Assembly: GCF_022919075.1 (NCBI RefSeq)
Contig: NZ_CP095078.1
Coordinates: 3,348,001 to 3,412,000, forward strand
Source of the DNA: Nocardioides sp. W7
GTDB taxonomy: Bacteria; Actinomycetota; Actinomycetes; Propionibacteriales; Nocardioidaceae
Reading direction: 5' to 3'
DNA: 64,000 nucleotides
Positions within the stretch are counted from its first letter, which is position 1. The number at the start of each line of letters is the position of its first letter. The position numbers were made by a program, and so were the translations under genes. Under the pieces are notes generated by a model. That model was not told where the DNA came from. It did no database searches and was given only the letters and a program-made list of their open reading frames with translations. Below, piece after piece: positions 59,501 to 64,000 of the stretch.

Positions 59501-60833
59501 CCTCGGAGTCGGCTGCGTCGACCAGCGCCACTGCCTCGGAGACCGATCCGCCGCGCATGGCTACGAGGACACCGTCGAGGATCCCGACCTCGTCGTACCA
59601 GGCCTTGATGGTGGGCTCCGCGACGTCGCGGACGACGAGACCTATCGTCGACCGGCCCAACCGTCCGACCGCGATCGCCTCGGGTCGGCCCTCCCACGAG
59701 GCCGCGACGACCGATGCGGTGTCGACCAACAGGGCGGGGTCCGACGTCTGCATGACCACGGCGACCGCACTCTCGGTCTCGGCAGCAGAGTCTTGCGCCG
59801 CGTCGCCCAGGGCCTGCTGGAACGCGCGGCTCGACAGCAGCCCGGTAGCGGGATCGTGGGCCGGGACCCGGCCCATGAGTGTGCGGCGCGCCCAGTGCGC
59901 GGGCTCGTCCGATCCGACCCGCACCGAGCGACGCAGCAGGCACACCCAGCCGCCTGGGGGTGTGCCGTCCGAAGGCAGGCGCTGGACGTAGCCGCCGAGA
60001 CGGAGCTTCTCGCTCCCGACGTCCAAGGTCACGGTGAGGGTGTCGAGGTCGACCAGGTCGGTGCCGAGCAGGACGATCGCATCGGTTCCCGGTGCAGGAG
60101 GCGCGGCACCTCGCAGCGTGTAGAAGAGCCGGGTCGGTGCATTGAGATCGACCAGCCGCTGCTGAGCGTCGAACACCAGGACGAGCGCCCCGAGGTCGTC
60201 GATCAGGGACCCTGCGTCCCGTCGGGGCCGGATGTTCTCGCCCGCGTGCACCGTGGTGGCAACGACGACGACCAGAGTCACGGTCACGATCACGTCGGTG
60301 ATGTTGAGACGGAAGGCCTCCGCGATCAGGGTGACGACCGCCGCGACGAGGACGACGCGGGCCAGTACTCGGGGCCCAGGCTCCGGGTCGCCGGCTCGTC
60401 GCGCGACCTGGACGGCGATCGCCAGCAGCAGTGCGAAGCAGTAGACCGTGTTCGCGACGAAGAGCGCCGAACGGACGTCCTGACCGCCGACGAGGCGGAC
60501 GATCAGCAGCAGTGCCGGTGCGGCGAACCACATGACCCAGAGGGACCGGCTGGGCCGCCAACCGGGCCGAGCGAACCAGCCGGCCCAGAGCAGGAGGGCG
60601 CCCGTGACGAACGCGATCGCGGGGAACCACAGGATCTGGTGCCACGGATGAATCCCCTCGTGCTTCACCGACGTCACGCACAGCGTCCAGACCACGGTGC
60701 CGCCCGAAGCCCAGCCCACGTGCGGCAAGAGCACCCGCAGTCGAGCCGGCAACACCAGCACGACGACGGTGGTGGCTGCGGCAACGACCGCGGCGAGCAG
60801 GTGCACCGCCGTCACCACAGACACGCCGGTCAT
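59478..60833 (-). CDS. membrane signalling protein with degenerate GGDEF-like C-terminus
   Basis: A 451-residue protein. Residues 1 to about 215 form seven to eight membrane helices (VTAVHLLAAVVAAATTVVVL, ILWFPAIAFVTGALLLWAGW, LFVANTVYCFALLLAIAVQV, IVTVTLVVVVATTVHAGE). Next is a PAS-like sensor (GALVLVFDAQQRLVDLNAPT). The C-terminal third begins like a GGDEF domain (DPATGLLSSRAFQQALGDAA) but no GGDEF motif is present, so it cannot be a normal diguanylate cyclase. ATG at 60833 has AGGAA upstream. It is divergent from the rhamnosidase gene. Confidence 0.75.
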   Translation of the reverse strand: MTGVSVVTAVHLLAAVVAAATTVVVLVLPARLRVLLPHVGWASGGTVVWTLCVTSVKHEGIHPWHQILWFPAIAFVTGALLLWAGWFARPGWRPSRSLWVMWFAAPALLLIVRLVGGQDVRSALFVANTVYCFALLLAIAVQVARRAGDPEPGPRVLARVVLVAAVVTLIAEAFRLNITDVIVTVTLVVVVATTVHAGENIRPRRDAGSLIDDLGALVLVFDAQQRLVDLNAPTRLFYTLRGAAPPAPGTDAIVLLGTDLVDLDTLTVTLDVGSEKLRLGGYVQRLPSDGTPPGGWVCLLRRSVRVGSDEPAHWARRTLMGRVPAHDPATGLLSSRAFQQALGDAAQDSAAETESAVAVVMQTSDPALLVDTASVVAASWEGRPEAIAVGRLGRSTIGLVVRDVAEPTIKAWYDEVGILDGVLVAMRGGSVSEAVALVDAADSEVSRRSRG

Positions 60834-61216
60834 GCTGGCACATTCCTGACCGCGGGTGCGGGCAGGGGCACCGTCGGTGCCGCGTTTCGACGCCGAGTCA
60901 TCGTCATCCCCCAAGATCGGTGACGGTGTCGAGCCCGCGGGGGCTCGACCGAAGCTCCCACGATCGACGCTGATCGGACCAACCACCTCCGCCGCCGCGC
61001 CACCTGCCGTGGATTTCACCCGCGACTTCACCTGGGGACCATCCGGACCGTCGTACCCCGCGACTCGTCCGGACGATGGGGCGAACGTTTCAAAATGGAA
61101 CGGTCCTTGCGCCTGATGCGCGCCTATGAAACGGTTCAACGCGATCGTGACGGGTGTCACGTCCGACGTGCCGGTCAAGCGGCCGTCCCTGGTTCGAGAC
61201 GATGGGGAATCTAGCG
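60834..61216. other. divergent intergenic region with regulatory sites
   Basis: About 380 bases between the membrane signalling gene and the rhamnosidase gene. It holds the two LacI-type operators near 61083 and 61127; otherwise I see no gene. GTGACGGGTGTCAC at 61146-61159 is another palindrome (GTGAC/GTCAC). Confidence 0.5.
61083..61138. promoter_or_regulatory. pair of LacI-family type operators
   Basis: GAACGTTTCA at 61083-61092 and TGAAACGGTTCA at 61127-61138 are two copies, in opposite orientation, of the CG-centred palindrome used by LacI-family repressors (TGAAACGNTTCA). Their centres are 46 bases apart. They lie 80-135 bases before the rhamnosidase start. No lacI-type gene is in the window. 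Confidence 0.55.
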
Positions 61217-64000
61217 ATGCCACGAGTTCTGACAGACGGCGTGAAGCTCGGGGCATCGGCGCTGGCGGTGCTCGCGTTGACCGCTGGTCTCGCTGTCGCT
61301 GTGCCCGCCCCGGGCGCGACGGCGACGGCAGCGGACGTGTCCGACGGGGGGGCCGAGCCCGTGATCCGGGCCGGCTCGCTGGACGTGACCGGCTGGGACG
61401 ACGCCTTGGTCGGAGAGAAGGAGCCACGCTTCTCGTGGGTGGTCGAGGATGCGGATCGGAACGAACGCCAGACCGCCTACCAGCTCCAGGTCCACGAGGC
61501 CGACGGCACGACCGTCTGGGACTCCGGCAAGGTCGTGGACGAGCACACGACCCTGCGGTCCTACGAGGGCCCGGGCCTCGGGTCGGGACGCGACTACTCC
61601 TGGCGTGTTCGCACCTGGGACGCCGCCGACCTGGACTCGGCGTGGTCTGCGCCGGCGCCCATCCATACCGGCCTGATGGACCTGGAGGACTGGGAGTCCG
61701 ACTGGATCTCGGTGTCGAGCGGAGATCGTGCGCGCACGGAGTTCGAGGCCGGCGCCTCCAGCGGCGAGCGTGCCTACCTCTACTTCGCGGCCTGGGGGAA
61801 CCTCCAGGTCCGGCTCAACGGGCAGCCGGTCTCGGATGAGCGGCTCGGTACGACGTGGACCGACTGGGACCGTCGGGTTCTCTACCGCGGCGTCGACGTC
61901 ACCGACCTGCTGGTCGACGGCGACAACGCCCTCGGACTCACGGTCGGAGCCACGCTCAGCGCGCCCAGCCCGGAGATCAAGGTGATGGCGCAGCTGGAGA
62001 TCGTCGGGACCGACGGCGAGCGTCGGGTCGTGCACGGCACCGACAACGACTGGCGCACGGCCGACAGCCCGGTGACCAGGATCGACACCTATCGCGGTGA
62101 GTCGTTCGACGCCCGGCTGGAGTCGTCCGGGTGGGACGAGCCCGGGTTCGACGACAGCGGCTGGGACCCGGTCGAGGTGGTGGCTCCGGTCGTCGGCTCT
62201 GCACTGCTGTCGGCCGGTGCGACCGTGACCGCGAAGGACACGGTGGACTGCTGCGGCTGGTCGACCGGCGCCGTCAACGACGGGATCCTCGTCTCCACCG
62301 ACGCCTCTCAGGGCTACCACTCGAGCACGAGCACGACCCCGGACGAGACGAAGTGGGTCCAGCTGGACCTCGGCAGCAGCCGCTCGATCGGCTCGATCAG
62401 CCTGCATGGCGCCTCGCCGACCAACGACCCGGCCGGCAGCAACCCAGGGGCCGGCTTCCCCGTTCGCTATCGCATCGAGACCAGTGACGACCCGACCTTC
62501 GCCACCGCAACGGTGGTCGTGGACCGGACCGGTGCCGACCAGCCCAACCCGGGGATGGCGCCGGTCGTCGTGCCGGCCGAGGCAACGGGGCGCTACGTCC
62601 GGGTCACGGCCACCAGACTGGCCAAGAACTCCGACAACTACAGCTTCCGCCTCGCCGAGCTCGTCGTGCGGGGTGACGAGTCCGAGCGCGCCTTCGCTGT
62701 CAGCCCCCTCGAGGCGGATCCGACGCCGTACATGCGCGCGGTCGACACCATCGCCCCGGTCAGCACGTCGACGGTGGCGCCCGGAGTGCGTCAGTACGAC
62801 TTCGGGCAGAACTATGCGGGCTGGGTGCGGATCACCGCTTCCGCGCCGGCCGGGACCACCGCCACCGTGTATCTCGGTGAGATCCGCGACGGCAACGGTC
62901 GTGTCACCACGAGCAACATCAACTTCGCCCCGGGCGAGGAGCAGCGCCAGACCTACCGCTACACCTTCTCCGGGCAAGGCGCCGAGATCTGGGAGCCGAT
63001 GTTCGTCTACTCGGGTTTCCGCTACGCCGAGCTGTCGGGTCTGCCCGCGGGGGCCGAGGTGACTCTCGAAGCCCGACCCGTGTACACCGACCTCGATCAG
63101 CACGGCACGCTCGAGCTCGGGAACCCGCTGTTGACCGGCATCGACAGGGCGGTGCGCCAAGGTCAGCTCAACGCGATGCACGGCATCCCCGAGGACACAC
63201 CGACGCGGGAGAAGAAGGGCTGGGCCGGAGACGCGCTGACGGGTGCCAGCTCGATCCTGTCGGCGTTCGAGTCCGGCGACCTCTACCGCAAGTACCTGCG
63301 GGACCTGCAGACCAGCATCTTCTCCGACGGGGGAGTGGCATCGGTTGCTCCCAGCCGGCAGTTCGGCCGGGAGTTCAAGGTCGACCCCGCGTGGGGTGCG
63401 GCGTACCCGGGCATCGCCTGGGAGCACTACCTCCAGGTCGGTGACGACCGCGTGCTCGCCCAGCACTACGAGGACATGCTCGGCTGGCTCGACTACCTGG
63501 CGACCATCGCCGACGGCGACCACGTCATCGTGAGTCCGGAAGTCAGCTACGGCCAGGACTGGCAGGCGACCGAGAACACCACACCCCAGTTGTTCCACAC
63601 CGCCTACTACCTGAAGGACACGCGGCTGATCGCCGGCATCGCGCGGGTGCTCGGCCACGAGACCGATGCCGTCGAGCTCGACACCCTCGCCTCGGAGATC
63701 GAGGACGGCCTCAACCGCAGGTTCCTCGACCGAGACACGGCGACGTATGCCAACGGCTCCCAGTTCGCCAACGCGTTCCCGCTGCTGCTGGGCATCGTGC
63801 CCGCGGCGCTCGAGGACCGAGTGCTCGCGAACCTGGTGTCCGGGATCCGGCGGCGCGACGACCACCTCACGGCGGGGTTCGTCGGCACCCAGCTGATCAT
63901 CCAGGCGCTGCACGAGTACGGCCGCGACGACGTCGTCCTCGACACCGCCCTTCGGGAGGACTACCCGAGCATCGGCTACATGCTCGCCAACGGGCCCGGC
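61217..64000 (+). CDS. secreted alpha-L-rhamnosidase, GH78 family (3' end outside window)
   Basis: GH78 enzymes remove terminal alpha-L-rhamnose from plant and microbial glycans by inversion. The first 928 codons are present. Residues 1 to about 38 form a signal peptide (GASALAVLALTAGLAVAVPA, cleavage near ATA-A). Then come the N-terminal beta-sandwich (PRFSWVVEDADRNERQTAYQ, LGSGRDYSWRVRTWD), a lectin-like part (AAWGNLQVRLNGQPV), an inserted F5/8 type C discoidin domain at about residues 330-485 (KWVQLDLGSSRSIGSISLHG), the GH78 linker (RQYDFGQNYAGWVRITASA) and the (alpha/alpha)6 domain with PEDTPTREKKGWAGDALTG, where the Glu is the proposed general acid. ATG at 61217 has GGGGA nine bases upstream. 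LacI-type operators precede it. The frame is open to the last base. Confidence 0.92.
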   Translation, partial: MPRVLTDGVKLGASALAVLALTAGLAVAVPAPGATATAADVSDGGAEPVIRAGSLDVTGWDDALVGEKEPRFSWVVEDADRNERQTAYQLQVHEADGTTVWDSGKVVDEHTTLRSYEGPGLGSGRDYSWRVRTWDAADLDSAWSAPAPIHTGLMDLEDWESDWISVSSGDRARTEFEAGASSGERAYLYFAAWGNLQVRLNGQPVSDERLGTTWTDWDRRVLYRGVDVTDLLVDGDNALGLTVGATLSAPSPEIKVMAQLEIVGTDGERRVVHGTDNDWRTADSPVTRIDTYRGESFDARLESSGWDEPGFDDSGWDPVEVVAPVVGSALLSAGATVTAKDTVDCCGWSTGAVNDGILVSTDASQGYHSSTSTTPDETKWVQLDLGSSRSIGSISLHGASPTNDPAGSNPGAGFPVRYRIETSDDPTFATATVVVDRTGADQPNPGMAPVVVPAEATGRYVRVTATRLAKNSDNYSFRLAELVVRGDESERAFAVSPLEADPTPYMRAVDTIAPVSTSTVAPGVRQYDFGQNYAGWVRITASAPAGTTATVYLGEIRDGNGRVTTSNINFAPGEEQRQTYRYTFSGQGAEIWEPMFVYSGFRYAELSGLPAGAEVTLEARPVYTDLDQHGTLELGNPLLTGIDRAVRQGQLNAMHGIPEDTPTREKKGWAGDALTGASSILSAFESGDLYRKYLRDLQTSIFSDGGVASVAPSRQFGREFKVDPAWGAAYPGIAWEHYLQVGDDRVLAQHYEDMLGWLDYLATIADGDHVIVSPEVSYGQDWQATENTTPQLFHTAYYLKDTRLIAGIARVLGHETDAVELDTLASEIEDGLNRRFLDRDTATYANGSQFANAFPLLLGIVPAALEDRVLANLVSGIRRRDDHLTAGFVGTQLIIQALHEYGRDDVVLDTALREDYPSIGYMLANGPG

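Noticed and set aside
61211-63913. 900-codon open frame on the minus strand opposite the rhamnosidase
   Set aside because: Shadow frame; the plus strand encodes a full GH78 protein with signal peptide and catalytic motifs.

Overview
The window is a 64-kb piece of a very GC-rich actinobacterial chromosome. Codon use, GTG starts, many ATGA/GTGA stop-start overlaps and gene content fit Nocardioides or another member of the Nocardioidaceae. This assignment is inferred from gene style and content; no marker gene was available to test it.

1-9.4 kb and 14.1-22.1 kb: the aerobic (cobalt-late) cobalamin pathway, split in two by an insertion. The left half holds the end of cobJ, cobM, cobL (opposite strand), then a riboswitch-led operon: ChlI-ChlD-type chelatase subunit, cobA (SUMT), cobO, a cobB-cobC fusion and cobD. 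The right half holds a riboswitch-led cbtB-cbtA cobalt transporter and, on the minus strand, a riboswitch-led cobN-cobF-cobQ-cobK operon. Three cobalamin riboswitches control three transcription units. Between the halves lie an SDR gene, a frameshifted catalase-like gene, a DUF4383 membrane protein, an IS110-family element and a frameshifted [2Fe-2S] ferredoxin-like gene.

22.4-36.4 kb: mixed accessory and housekeeping genes. These include an ECF41 sigma factor with its carboxymuconolactone-decarboxylase-like partner and a promoter matching the ECF41 consensus, a GrpB-family gene, several hypotheticals, a CGNR regulator, a SufS-like class V aminotransferase, a formylglycine-generating-enzyme-like protein, an orphan substrate-binding lipoprotein, an aldehyde dehydrogenase with a GMC oxidoreductase, and remnants of an MFS transporter and an alcohol dehydrogenase around an ArsR regulator.

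36.4-41.8 kb: a compact five-gene operon with UbiA prenyltransferase, geranylgeranyl-reductase-like flavoprotein, type III polyketide synthase, ICMT-like methyltransferase and a second flavoprotein, divergent from idi. It resembles srsABC-type phenolic-lipid operons with a prenylation arm added. This is the best candidate here for an undescribed natural-product pathway.

41.8-47 kb: a STAS protein, an LLM flavoprotein, a tiny membrane peptide, a second IS110-family element with IS1111-like subterminal repeats, a DUF72 fragment and a DUF222/HNH protein.

47-57.1 kb: an IclR regulator divergent from a nine-gene acyl-CoA catabolic cluster (two DUF35 OB-fold proteins, two cysteine-less thiolase-like Ltp proteins, two acyl-CoA dehydrogenases, a crotonase, an acyl-CoA ligase and a true SCP-x thiolase). 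The layout recalls steroid side-chain degradation. Two nearly identical 20-bp operator-like elements sit the same distance upstream of both transcription units.

57.3-64 kb: an ECF sigma factor with a zinc-finger-like tail, two unknown genes, a membrane protein with a degenerate GGDEF-like end, and the first 928 codons of a secreted GH78 alpha-L-rhamnosidase behind a pair of LacI-type operators.

Several genes have an actinobacterial -10 box (TANNNT) exactly six bases before the start codon, which indicates leaderless transcripts. I saw no tRNA, rRNA or CRISPR array.
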